Below, one piece after another: positions 1 to 10,809 of a stretch of 26,698 bases of DNA. The translations under genes were made by a program, and so were the position numbers. The stretch's first letter is position 1. Each line of letters opens with the position of its first letter. The notes beneath the pieces were generated by a model. That model was not told where the DNA came from, did no database searches, and saw nothing but the letters and a program-made list of their open reading frames with translations. The stretch is from positions 13,276-39,973 of the forward strand of contig MU602867.1 in the NCBI GenBank assembly GCA_025201865.1, given 5' to 3'. The DNA comes from Ramicandelaber brevisporus (Eukaryota > Kickxellomycota > Ramicandelaberales > Ramicandelaberaceae).

Positions 1-700
1 AAAAGAGTGGTTGCTGACCTAACGATGCTGATGATAGCAGGATACTGATGCTGACGCAATGTCTCGCTTTGTTGGATGTTTCGAATTGTTCGAGAAGGAA
101 AACCAAAAAAAAAAAAGTTGGCAAAAACTGCTCGGCGGACTCTACTCGGCCAAGTTGTTTTTTTGTCAGCCAATGTTTGACTGGATCTGATTGGCCCGAG
201 CTAGATTCCAGCCAATCAGACAACACGCTGTCAATCAACATGAGAGCCGGGGCGAGACTGAATATGTGTGAGCGTGAGTGTGAGCATGAGAGAGTGAGTG
301 AGAGTGAGTGTGTGGCACGAGGTGTAACAGCCCAAATACGGACGGAACGATATGACATTGCAACTTCGAGAATGCTGTAGAATACCTTTAAGCCCAAGCA
401 GCACCGCTGGTTGTAGTTGTGCACGACATTCAGCTCAACAGTTTTATTAAAGCTGTTCAAAGCAAGCATAATCCTAGTAATCATAATACAATGCTTAATT
501 TGCCCAACACACTGGCATTCATCCAATCGGCTCGAGATCCATTTTAGTCCTGCCAATATCATCCTTCATCAGCTGTCAACCAACCGAGCACACACTTGAT
601 TTGATGGTATTTTAGCGCTGATGGGGAATGAATTGATATCCAAATCCAGGTTTCTGGGTGGGTTGGGAGGCTGCAAAAATAGCCAGCCAATTGTATCTGT
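1..700. other. Left-edge region with no convincing gene
   Basis: I see no supportable gene here. The longest open frame (48-380) has no domain and runs over a GTGAG/GAGTG-rich low-complexity stretch (about 260-315). The region holds three CCAAT boxes (170-174, 190-194 on the complement, 212-216), so it may be promoter DNA. It could serve a gene lying off the left edge on the minus strand, or be a distal upstream region of the CAP gene at 938. Confidence 0.5.
170..216. promoter_or_regulatory. Cluster of three CCAAT boxes
   Basis: CCAAT occurs at 170-174, ATTGG (CCAAT on the complement) at 190-194, and CCAAT at 212-216. They are spaced 20 and 22 bp apart, about two helical turns. CCAAT pentamers are the binding site of the NF-Y/HAP complex. 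The spacing is seen directly; binding is inferred. Confidence 0.4.
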
Positions 701-720
701 AGCCACTGTTTACGAATTTA

Positions 721-740
721 GCATCAGCATCAGCATCAGC
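721..740. repeat. GCATCA microsatellite
   Basis: About three copies of the hexamer GCATCA followed by GC lie roughly 40 bp upstream of the CAP gene TATA box. Simple repeats of this size recur in the 5' regions of this window. Confidence 0.6.
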
Positions 741-777
741 CCCAGCTCCAGCCTATTACCATCAACTTCGTCAGTGA

Positions 778-784
778 TATAAAA
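778..784 (+). promoter_or_regulatory. TATA box of the CAP-protein gene
   Basis: A perfect TATAAAA lies 154 bp before the ATG at 938. Transcription would be expected to start around 808-815, giving a leader of about 125 nt made of CAA- and CATC-rich sequence with ATCC/ATTC units near 881-905. This is a strong match to a canonical core promoter. Confidence 0.6.
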
Positions 785-937
785 CCGCAGTTGTGGAGAT
801 GAATCTTCTACACCATTCGACTTCCTGAATCAACAACAATAACAACATCGTCTGCCACTCTCTTCATCAAGTCTGCTCATCCATCTATCCATTCATCCAT
901 CCTCATTCAAAACAGACTCAAAAGCACTCAAACAAAA

Positions 938-1444
938 ATGAAGCTCACCACTTTTGCTGCCGTTGCCACTGCTGCTGCCGTCGCCACCGTCTCTGCTCTT
1001 CCAAACCCATTCCCAAACTGGGACAACACCGCTCTGGCCTGCGCCGTCAACAAGTACCGTGCTCAGTACGGCAAGCCAGCTCTCAAGATTGACCCGCAGC
1101 TCGCGAATGTCGCCCAGATCCACGCCACCGAGATGGCGCAGAACAAGCGCCTCACCTCCGAGGGCTTCTCTGACAAGACCCGCACCTTGGACCGCCGCAT
1201 GAAGCTGTATGGCCGTTCGTACTGGCGCTATGCCGAGAACATTGGCTACAACTACAACTGGGGCCAGTTCATGAAGGTCACGACCGACATGCCAAGCCTG
1301 CGCAACAATGTGCTGGGCGATTTCAACGTCATTGGTCTCGCCTGGGCCGATCCAGGCACTGGCGGATACATCTCCGAGATGTTTGCATACACCACCGACA
1401 AGGCTGCCTTCGACAAGCTGCCAGCCCTCGTTTGCAAGAACTAA
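938..1444 (+). CDS. Secreted CAP-superfamily (SCP/YkwD-like) protein
   Basis: This 168-residue protein has an N-terminal signal peptide (residues 1 to about 20, KLTTF then an Ala/Val-rich core ending VSA), so it is probably secreted. The rest matches the single CAP domain of fungal and bacterial YkwD type: CAVNKYRAQYG (35-45) with IDPQLANVAQIHATEMA (51-67), the YAENIGYNY block (98-106), and NNVLGDFNVIGLAWA (123-137). His62 and Glu100 of the usual cavity are present. The other His positions, usually in an SH pair and an SPGHR motif, appear replaced (LTSEG near 72-76; MPSLR at 118-122), so metal binding may be lost. Cys35 and Cys166 could form a disulfide. CAP proteins of fungi bind sterols or act at the wall or host surface; which applies here is unknown. 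The ATG follows CAAAA, a good eukaryotic start context. Confidence 0.85.
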   Translation: MKLTTFAAVATAAAVATVSALPNPFPNWDNTALACAVNKYRAQYGKPALKIDPQLANVAQIHATEMAQNKRLTSEGFSDKTRTLDRRMKLYGRSYWRYAENIGYNYNWGQFMKVTTDMPSLRNNVLGDFNVIGLAWADPGTGGYISEMFAYTTDKAAFDKLPALVCKN

Positions 1445-1727
1445 GCTGTGAGCTCATTGTTCAGTCATTCATCCCTGTGTCTAACTTTCGTGTAAATACT
1501 CTTTCCCTTTATTCCTTCTCTTTAACAAGCGTCTTCAACATTTCCTGGTAAAATATCTAAAGGAATTGATCCATCCAAGCCACGGTGATAAAACTTTAGT
1601 TTTTTTCCAAAATAAAGTAAAGGTTATGTCATAAAAGCACTTTGAAGACATGAAGTAAAGAAAAATAAATGTGGAAAAGTGACAAAAGTAAAGAGTGAAA
1701 AGTGGGAAAAGTGAAATATGAAAAGGG

Positions 1728-4700
1728 TTAATTATAATAGTAACGATTGTTGATTGCATATGCCCACCTTGCCAACTGAGATGCTGCGACATCAGCAGAT
1801 TCTGTTGAAGATGGGCCATCCACCATAAAGTAGTAGATGCCGGTTCGATCCACAATTCGGAGGCGAATGTCGTGGCCATGCAGCTCTTTGACATGAGCTG
1901 GTGATTGCTCAGTCATGACAAATGCAGGTTGTGGTTTGCTGCGCAGCCACAGTGGTCGATGCACTTCGAGTGGTCTGTTGCTACCACTGCCACTGCTGTG
2001 GGTTGGATGACTGGACTGGTTGAGCAGAGCAGACAGCGAAGCAACGGCAGAGGTAGATGGCGAGCCAAGTGAAAGAACAGTGGCATTGCGATTGCTGTTA
2101 CCGCTACTGTTGGAGCGGCCAGTGAGAGACATGCGCAGTGAACCAAGACCACGGCGCTTCTCCTTCTTGATTGATGTAATTCGCGGATCGGCCTTGCTAT
2201 CCAAACCACCGCTATTATTCCATGCTGATGAAGTTGACATCAACGACGAGCGAAGCAATGGAGTTTGACTGCTGTTGTTAGCACCTTGGTTGCGAATGTT
2301 ACATACCAGCAGCAAATCATTGAACAAAATGACATGGAATACCAAACCATTTCCACCAAGACCAAGTACCTCAATATTGGTGAGCAGGCAAGTGTCAGCT
2401 GGAACACTGCCATCTGCGCCAACTGTTGCTGCTGATGTGATGACCTTGCTCAAGTTCAATCGACCTTCCATCAGCAAGCGTCTCGACTGGATGGCCAGAG
2501 GCAGCTTGGCAGCAGACTTGATCAGTGACTGCAGCTGGAGAACCTTGTTACGCAGCGACGCAATTCGACGCTCAGCCTCGGTCTCGGCAGCAACGCCAGT
2601 GAGACGCTCAGCCAGTGCAACCAGGTACGGATAGTCTTCGTCAAACTCTGGCGTGCATTCACGCAGACGCTCAACAGCTGCACGGTAATCACCAATCAGC
2701 TCCTGCGGCCGCAAAATGTAGAACTGGATTCCATGGGCAGTCAATCCGCCAGATGGAGATGAAGCAGAGTGCAGAGGATGGCGGCGAGCAGTGTCGAGGT
2801 AGCGCTCCATTTTGGACGGTGACTCGGAATACAATCGCGCCAGTGCCGTGATGCCGTCTTCGCAGCCATTGCCATGCTGAGCATACAGCGACAGACCAGA
2901 GGCATGCTCCAGCAAAGCCCGACACACTGGCGCACCAGGCTGGGCAGCGGCGGCTCTCAAGGCAGGCAGAATGCGACTGCGGTGCAACTGCAGAAGCAGA
3001 GAGTTATCACCAAACAGTACAAACAGCTGCTGTTCGCTGAGGACACCAGTGCGAAGAGCGCCATTGATGTAGACTTGATCGATGCATTCCAGAACAATCA
3101 CATACTGCTGCTCAGCCTTGACCAGCTCGTTGACCAGCGCAGCACGGCGGGCATACATTTGGTTGAGCATGGTGTTGGTGACGCGACGAGCAGGACGACC
3201 AGATGACATGGCCGCCGTTGCCGAGAGTGAGGTGGAAACGCGACGGCCAAGATGAGGCTGAGTTGGCGGAGTCTTTGTGGGCATTGAGCCAACGGCTGAG
3301 CGTGTGGCAGTGGCAGCGCTGCGAGAGTCACTTGGGCGGCGAGTGTGCTGGAATTGGTGGCTGTATCGAGCCTCAGAGGCAACCGAACTCTCCTCGTGTG
3401 CATCATCGTTGCCGTCTTGATCGCTGTACTCATCAGCACTGGCTTCGTCTGCCCACGAAAGCTGCTTGGATGGAACCTGCTGGATTGGAGCACCGCCACC
3501 AATTGGAGTCGAGCGCAATCCGCCAGGACCAGGAATGCGCTGCATCTGATGATTGGAGCGAACTCGGTTCATTGACGGCAGTACCATGGGGGAGTCACGG
3601 TTGCCACCGCCATCTTCGTTGCCATCAATGTCATCATTGTCAGCATCTTCATCATAACCAACTGGGCCGCCTTCAGCAAGAACAATGCCGCCACGATCGA
3701 TATCGCCCTCCAAATCTTCAATGCGGCGCATGTCCTTTTGAGACACAACAATTGGTGGTGCACGAGCCCAACTCTCTGGGTCCAAATCCCAAGCATCACG
3801 CAGTTGAATCAGCACCGCACGAGTCAGGGCAACACGACGTGCATTGAACTCTCGCATCGCTTCATTGTCTGCACTATCTCCATATATGTCATATTCATCA
3901 ACACCAGCATACTGAGATGGATAAGCACCATCGTAATCAGTTGAATCTCGCGTGTTGACAGCAGATGCCAAAATACCGCCACCGCCACCACCGCTGGCTG
4001 AGCGCTGATGCTTATTATTGCGACCATGCATGGCAGCAATGGCAGAGGCAGACAATGCAGCGTGAATGGTCTCTGGAGAATCAGGTGGAGTTGCTCCAGC
4101 AGCCAGACCATCATTGCCATTGACAACAAACCCTTCGAATTCAGCACCAAATGGGTCGACTTGATGGCGATACTGCTGCTGTTGGAGTGGAGGCAAATGA
4201 TGATGATGCACCTGTTGATATACAATTCCATTGATACCAGCCGACGAGGCAATGGATGATGATACAGCCAGCGGGACGATAGCTGGAGGCGATTGAGCCA
4301 GTTGACCAGTCTGAGGACTAGCTGCTGCACTGCGACGTCCATGAGACTGCTCAGCTGAAGATGCAGCTGGGGCTGATGTGGAGTTTGATGATGATTTGCG
4401 GCCGCCTGGAACCACGATGCGCAGCAATGGACGGGACACTCGCTTCTCCAATGCCTTCAATCTGCTGCTAATTGCACTGACAGCTGACAGTGGCTGCTCC
4501 TGTTTAATTGGCTGAAGTGGCTGTTGACGTGGCTGCTGATACTGATGTTGATGCTGATGACGTTGCAGTGGCTGAGTGTGATGATGATTGTAATGCTGAT
4601 TACGATACATTTCATGGCCAGCATCATCGGAGTTAGTCCGCTGTTCAGATGATATTTCCTCATCGTCATTATAACCAAGCAGTCCATGACTTTGTGATTC

Positions 4701-7334
4701 GCTATCTTCGTCTCCACAGTCATCGCTAAATACAGACTGATTGTTATTATTGTTGCTGTTGCTGTATAGATGAGGGCTGGCTTTAACTCCATGATGTGAA
4801 CCAGATCTGCCCAGTGGTGCTGTAGCTGCAATTATTACATCTTCATCCTCTTCTTCTCCATGGTTATATCTGAGTGCATCGAACGAGGCTGAATTTGAAC
4901 GCTCAATAGTTCCAGCCAATGAGTCCTTACTATTACGACGAGTCTTTTCATTAATGTTCACAGCAGCCAACATTGATCTAAACATTGGAATTGATGATCT
5001 GATTTTGGGAACCAGTGACCCCGATCCATTGTTGTTATTGGTATTGCCATTAGCATTGTTAATATCGGCATTATTACTGTTACTCACATTAGACACCGAT
5101 GGTTTCATCGCAGCTGATGTAGCAAACGAGTCACTCGAATGACGACCTGATCCTTTAACTGCTGCTGCAGTAGTCGAGCGAGGATAGCCGCTGCCTGGAT
5201 ACGCATCTGCTGCCATAGCTGCCGCAACTGTCGCGTAATCCGACGAGGCTGAGCGAGACACTGCTGGTGATGACACTGGCAACTCTGCAGATTGTTTGCT
5301 GGATGTACGACCGCGGCGCGTCAAAAGAGTCAATCCACGCTTCAGCAGCGACATCTTGCCAGCTGGCTGTGGCTCTTTAGCGATAGGCTGTTGAAGCTGC
5401 GACTGCTGTGAACGAGACTGTGCCATTGGCTGAGAGATTGGGCTATCATTGCTGCCAGCCGGTCCGTCTGTTGATTGACGAGGCGTTACAAGTGAGTTGT
5501 TGACAGGTGGCAAAATTGGTGCAAACTGCTGGTGATGAGTGTGTTTTGTAGGCAGTCGTTGCTGATGTGACGGTGGTGGTGGTGGCGGTGGGGGTGGCAT
5601 CACTTGCATTGGCTGCAGCAATGGCTTCGCAACAGTTCTCGACTGTTTATCCAACGGATTTCCAGTGATGAACAGCTTCTCCAGAGAATCAAACAGCTCT
5701 CCCAGAAATGCAGGCAAAGTCTGTATTTTATTACCGCGTAAATCCAAATGCTGTAATGAACGCAATTGAGCAATTTCCAAGGGCAGAGTCATCAAGTCAT
5801 TGAATCCCAAATCCAACACTTCCAATTTAGCCAATGTACCAATTGAACGAGGTAACTCTGAAATGTGATTATGGCCCAAATATAACTCTGATAAATTGAT
5901 CAATATTCCCAAATCAACTGGCATGATACGAATCTTGTTTGAGCTCAAATCAAGCACTCTCAGTGTATCTGCAGCAGGCGATAGTGAGCCTGCGTGAACG
6001 GATGGAATTCGATTGGTTGACAATTGAACACGATGAACACCTGCTGTCAATACTGGGCACGATGTGAGGCCGCGAGATGACAAATCCAGTAACAGCTCAT
6101 CAATATCGCCAGTGGTAATGTGCTGATAATGCTGCGCAATGTTCTGTTGAAGTTGCTGATGATGCTGCTTCTGTTGCTGAGCCTGCTGCTGAAGTGCGAG
6201 CTGAGTGATTGTAGTTGAACCAGTTGATGATTGCTGACGAGTGTGAGTATGAGGTGGTGCAGATCGAGGTGGTTCTCTCAACTGAGCTGACGATTGCTGG
6301 GGTTGTTGCTGTGGCTGTTGCTGTTGCTGTTGTTGAGCGTGATGACTATCAGGATGAAAATGAGCATTGCGACCAGATGAACTCGTAGATGTGGCAGCTG
6401 CAGGCCCAGACAGAGACTTCTTGTGGTGACTACGGCTGAAATGAGCTGGATATGACCCAGCGGACTGCTGTTGCTGCTGCTGTTGAGATTGATGTTGATG
6501 TACATGTGGTGATTGTTGATGATGGTGGTGTTGTGGCTGTTGTTGTGGCTGTGTGGATGTTGACAATGTAGACACTTGGGACACTGATCTATTGTGTGGA
6601 TTTGACTGTCCAAATGGAGTGCGACTACCAACAACTTTGCCACCATACAATATATCACTGCGACCACCACCGCCACCGATGCCACCACCACCGCTCAATA
6701 CAGATGAAGCGGACTGTGGCTGGAAATGAACAATTTGCGTTGCACCACCACTGCCGCCGCCGCCGCCACCATTGCCTCCACTGCCACCGCTAGTTTGACT
6801 GTCCAGTTCACTGCTGTTGTTGTCGTAAGTTGGCAGATAAACTCGAGGAGAAGCCAAGTTAGGCACAAGTCTACCGCGGTTGACAACTGTAATCATTCGC
6901 TGTGGTTGATGGTGATGCTGTTGATAGGATGGTAAATGAGATGTTTGATGATCAGACATTGTGTTGTGAAGGGGAGATGTAGCAGAAGAAGTGGGAGACA
7001 CTGCCTGGCCTGGAGTAGTTACTGTAGCTGCGAGTGGGCTGCTTGTATAATTGTTGCTGTTTGATTGAGCAGCACCAGGTGGAGCAACAGCTGACCTTTT
7101 GATGCGCAGCTCTGGTAAACTCTTGACGATCATCAGTGATGGGTGATTTTGAGAGTGAAAGTGAGAGCGAGAGCGAGAGTGAGAATGAGAGTGGTGTCGA
7201 TGATGCTGATTATTAGGAGCAGTAGCGGTGTGGAGAACAATGTGAGAAGAGTGCTCTGACTGTTGCTGCTGCTGCTGTTGTTGTTGTTGTTGTTGATGTG
7301 GAGACTTACTCTGGTGCTGAAGATGACTATAACT

Positions 7335-7373
<39 letters not shown>

Positions 7374-8167
7374 GGATTGTGCAGAGCTGCTCACGATACA
7401 GCTGTCGTCGTCACTGTTGTCACTGTTGTTACAGTTGTTACTGTCGTCTTGTTGGTCAGAGGGTAATGAATAGAGAAAAGTATGATAATGATAATCGTCG
7501 AGAGAGTCTGAGTTATTTTCGAGATGATCTGGATGTGAATATTGAGGCTGAGTAGACGAGACCGAGGTTAATGTCGATGCTGTGTGTGCTGACACTGACG
7601 CTGCTGTCACTGATGCCAAAGTGCTGTCGTTATCAACTGTATCCGCGTCAATAACAACTACAGCAGCAGTAGCAGCAGCAGTGGTAGCAGCAGAAATAGA
7701 AGAAGAGTAAGAATAAGCACGTGTATCAGCAGCAGGAGCAGCAGTTACGACGCGTGATGGAGAAACAAACAGAGAGGCTGATGAATCGAGAGAAATGTGA
7801 TCAGAGGGAGATGCAAATTTGTGAAAAGGAGCGATACGATTCGGCAACTCTCTGATAGTTGCTGCTGCTGTTGCTGTGGACTGCTTTTGAATAAATTGAT
7901 TCGAGGCAGGACACTCGTGAGTATCAGCCTCGGTGGTAACTGCAGGTGATGTGATAGTGGGGACGCGACTAGGGCGGCGGCTGGAAAGATGCTGCAGAGA
8001 GGAGTGGACAGGAGGCGCGTGGTTAACAAGGTTGGCGCGAGTATAACGGATGCTAGTGCTAGTGCTGCTGGTGTTGGTGCTGGTGCTGGTGCTGCTGCTT
8101 GTGGGTGATGTAAAAATAAATGAGGGATGATGACCGTGTGAATTATCAATATAGCCCGACACTGAAT

Positions 8168-8200
<33 letters not shown>

Positions 8201-9425
8201 ATTTTACTGTTGCTGCCGTTGCCACTGTCTCCGGCGAATATGGCTGTGGTAACGAATGCGGCGGCAGCGGTGGCGGTGAACGCGGCGTGGTACTCGAAAC
8301 AACTGTGCTGGCTGTATGAGACAAGCGATCCCTCTGAAATAGACTGTGGCTGTTATGGGAAGGTGTCTGTGATTTTGGCGAGTAGGAGGAAGACACAATG
8401 GAGTACTGTGGAGAGGAATTAGTATCAGTCGAGGCGTAGGTAGAATAAAGTTTTGTGCCACTCTGCTTATAAATAGGTTGTTGGTGTACAAGCTGCTGTT
8501 GCTGTTGCTGCTGGTATGGTTGTTGCTGTTGCCGGTGATGAGTATGAGATGAATACAAGTATTGATTATGATGGGGAATAAAATGAGGAGGCGGTGAGGA
8601 ATCAGTTTCAACTATGGCAGCAGCCGCAATGGCTGTAGCGGTGGCAGGAGAAACGGAAGAGATTGCACTGAAAGGGGTAACAGGATCGACACGGTTGATG
8701 GCGGTAATGATTTTCGGTTCGGCCGTAGCAACAGCAGCAACAACGGTACTAGTAGTAGTAGCAACGGCAGAAATTGTGTCACAGTCACCGAAATCACAAA
8801 AGGAGCCAGGAGACAGACTCAATCCAGTCTGACGCTGTCCGTGGTTGTGCTGCCTCTGCTGACGTTGCTGCTTCTCGAGTTGTTCTTTTGTAAAAACCGA
8901 TTCATCTGTTAGGCTGCTATCGTCGCTGTGTGAAAAGTAGACTGCACAGCGCAAACCGTGAGACACAGCTGCTGTTGCTGTAGGCGGCGACGGCGGCTGA
9001 TGCTGATGTGAATTCACGTTCTCGCTCCCTTCAATTAGCGCGCTCATGCCATTTGCCAACACTGACGATGATGAAGCAGCTGATGGCATTGCAAAAAGAG
9101 GCGTGTGATCTCTCAGAAACCGCCCATCTCTACAGTCAGCGGTCTCGGCGGCTAGTGAGTGATCAGCGCCATCGCCATCAGTGAATTCCGATGGGAATAG
9201 TTCGGAATAAACTCTGGAATGGTGACGTTGCGAGCGGGAATGAGAAAATTGGCGCGAGTGATGGGAAGATAGAGAAGTTGGCGAGGTTGGCGAGGTTGGT
9301 GAAGCTGGCGATCGTGGAGCAACTGATTGGGTGGATGTGCGCTTGGTAACTTGGAGAGGGCGATCCGCAAAGAACTTGGAGCCGGGTCTCATCGGTCCCA
9401 TCAAATCAAGAGCTGCAGCCTGCAT
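1728..9425 (-). CDS. Giant LRR-RhoGEF(DH)-PH protein, about 2565 aa
   Basis: One intron-free frame encodes about 2565 residues counted from the ATG at 9425. Residues 1-1100 are low complexity (S, T, Q, H, A, G). At about 1108-1258 lie some five to six leucine-rich repeats of LxxLxLxxNxIxxLP type (LRVLDLSSNKIRIMP, SELYLGHNHISELP, EVLDLGFNDLMTLP, HLDLRGNKIQTLP). A nine-proline run follows near 1280. A second disordered region leads to a Dbl-homology RhoGEF domain at about 2090-2305 (LVNELVKAEQQYVIVLE is helix CR1) and a PH domain to the C-terminus (ILFNDLLLVCN; ending with helix QLARWAYAIN). The predicted role is nucleotide exchange on a Rho-family GTPase, with the LRRs as a docking surface. 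The start is uncertain: the frame stays open upstream to 9473 without another ATG, M25 (9401) is possible, and a TGCAG just after the ATG could be a splice acceptor. CR3 of the DH is divergent and the PH contains a long insertion. Confidence 0.82.
7261..7296 (-). repeat. CAG/CAA tract encoding poly-Gln in the RhoGEF
   Basis: A mixed TTG/CTG run on the plus strand encodes a stretch of about twelve glutamines on the minus strand. It is one of many polyQ tracts in this protein; others are near 6300-6345, 6466-6486 and 8490-8530. Confidence 0.7.
7335..7370 (-). repeat. Hexanucleotide repeat (ATGACG)6 encoding His-Arg dipeptides
   Basis: Six perfect copies of ATGACG encode alternating His and Arg on the minus strand inside the disordered N-terminal half of the RhoGEF. 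The six-base period keeps the frame whatever the copy number, so copy number can vary without breaking the gene. Confidence 0.8.
8171..8200 (-). repeat. Hexanucleotide repeat (CTGTTG)5 encoding Ala-Thr dipeptides
   Basis: Five perfect copies of CTGTTG encode an alternating Thr-Ala run on the minus strand in the N-terminal disordered part of the RhoGEF. A neighbouring degenerate GGTGCT-type array (8048-8100) encodes Ser/Thr repeats. Confidence 0.75.
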
Positions 9426-10288
9426 TGCAAGAATAACAAGAAACGAGTTGGTAAAACAAATAAAACGAAGCAAAGTGAATGTAGGTTAAAGGATATCGAT
9501 TACAGTGGTATGGCGATTAGAGTGGAAGAATATGACGAAGTGTTTGTCAAGTTTGGCCTATCGCGCGAGCGAGTGAACGACCAACCAGCGGCTCCACATG
9601 TTTATGTATGATAAACAACGGAGACCGTCGTCGGGACAACGTGGATTTGATGTTTTGCAACAAAGAAAAGAACGATACCGGCCACGCGTATCGACGAGGC
9701 GCGTGTTGTTGTACGCTTTGCCACGCTGTTTTTTTTTGTTTTGTTCTCTCTTTTTTTGAAGCACGCGAGTTGTTGTCATCTCGAGTTTGCGTGTGCATGC
9801 GAGCTCTCATTTGTCACTCTCTATCATTCTCTCTCTCTCTCTGTGTGGCAAATGAAATATCTGTGACCATGTGGGGATGGAAAGAAGTGGACCGCATGGT
9901 CGCACAAGACAATTGAAAATAGAGTGCAAGCCACTGAGAAAACGGCATGGCAGTTCATGTGAGCGCGTTGGATTGAAAGAGGATGACCTTTGAATGACGC
10001 AAATTGGACACTGTTTATTGAGCAATCCAGTTTAAAAGTGGAAACTTCTGCTTTCCCGCGAAGCTAACAAATATTTGCATCGTAGGAAAGCTTATAGCTT
10101 CCTAACTACTTATTACCCCATCCGTCCCTCTTCCCCCCCCCCAAAAAAAAACAAACAAACTATAACTCCAACGTTATCAAGAAAGCAGAGGGTTTAAAAA
10201 GTAAATTCTTTAGTCGAACTATCGCGCATATTTGTTTAATAAGGAAGATATCGCTCTACCTCTTCCTCCTGTATAGTGGGCGAGTCGA
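9426..10288. other. Intergenic region upstream of the RhoGEF
   Basis: No gene is supportable. The region contains the presumed promoter and leader of the minus-strand RhoGEF, a T-rich stretch (9728-9758), a CT microsatellite (about 9830-9842) and adjoining C and A homopolymers (about 10133-10150). Open frames of 70-100 residues exist on both strands but show no domain and overlap each other. A short upstream first exon of the RhoGEF could lie here and would be missed without transcript data. Confidence 0.5.
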
Positions 10289-10809
10289 TTACAACCTTTT
10301 GGATTGATAGTCTGAGTAGTATTCCGGAGTCGACGTAGACACGCCGGAGCTTGAATTGTATTGATAGCCTTGGGTGGAGTATGTGAGAGGCACTTGTGTA
10401 AACATTGGTGTTGTCGGATTTGTATTGCTGCTGTCGCTTGTGCTTGAGATAGTGCTGTTAATCTGGCAGATTATTGATGAAGATGAGCTTAGACGCCAGG
10501 TATTTGCAAACGAAGCAACTCCCCCGCATCTCTTTATACCTTGGTTCTCCATCATCGCCGCACAGCTGAGAATATAATTCTTTCCATTCTTTATTGGAAC
10601 TATCTTCCACCAGTGTCCATCCATCCATCAATCCATCCATCAATCCATCCAAAAATTTCCTTTCCACTTGCAACAACAGGAAACTGCACATGGATACGAA
10701 GTTTCTGTTTCCGCATTTTGATTAGGTGGAAGACTTGGCGTCCCGTATTTTCCTTCCTGTTTCTCGCTGATTACTTTTGACTCTGTCGATAGTGTATTTG
10801 CATCGCGCT
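10289..10809 (-). pseudogene. Possible small spliced or broken protein-coding locus
   Basis: Three open segments on the minus strand look protein-like but lie in different frames. The first (about 10809-10640) includes ETETSYPCAVSCCCKWKGNF and stops inside an ATGG-type tetranucleotide repeat. The second reads WTLVEDSSNKEWKELYSQ out of that repeat. The third is a Ser/Thr/Tyr-rich tail ending YYSDYQSKRL with stop at 10289. Segments two and three could be joined by a short intron with donor GTATAA (near 10539) and acceptor TTAACAG (near 10455), which keeps the frame. Segments one and two cannot be joined simply, because the 4-bp repeat shifts the frame. There is no recognised family. It may be a decayed gene, a missed spliced gene or chance; a hydrophobic plus-strand frame (10374-10577) competes for the same bases. 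Confidence 0.25.
10616..10650. repeat. ATCC tetranucleotide repeat
   Basis: Imperfect ATCC/ATCA units lie within the doubtful locus on the minus strand. Because the unit is four bases, copy-number change would shift any reading frame through it. Similar ATCC-type units occur in the CAP gene leader (about 881-902). Confidence 0.7.

Noticed and set aside
48-380. Plus-strand open frame of 110 codons at the left edge
   Set aside because: No domain, runs through low-complexity GAGTG sequence and CCAAT-rich promoter-like DNA.
1842-1851. GGTTCGATCC resembling a tRNA T-arm
   Set aside because: It lies within the PH-domain coding region of the RhoGEF, with no acceptor stem or other tRNA arms around it.
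3824-8611. Numerous open frames of 60-170 codons overlapping the RhoGEF on both strands
   Set aside because: They arise from trinucleotide and hexanucleotide repeats read in other frames and have no independent support.
10374-10577. Plus-strand frame encoding a hydrophobic helix and acidic loop
   Set aside because: It is antisense to a Ser/Thr/Asn-rich minus-strand frame, which automatically yields hydrophobic codons; no start or family support.
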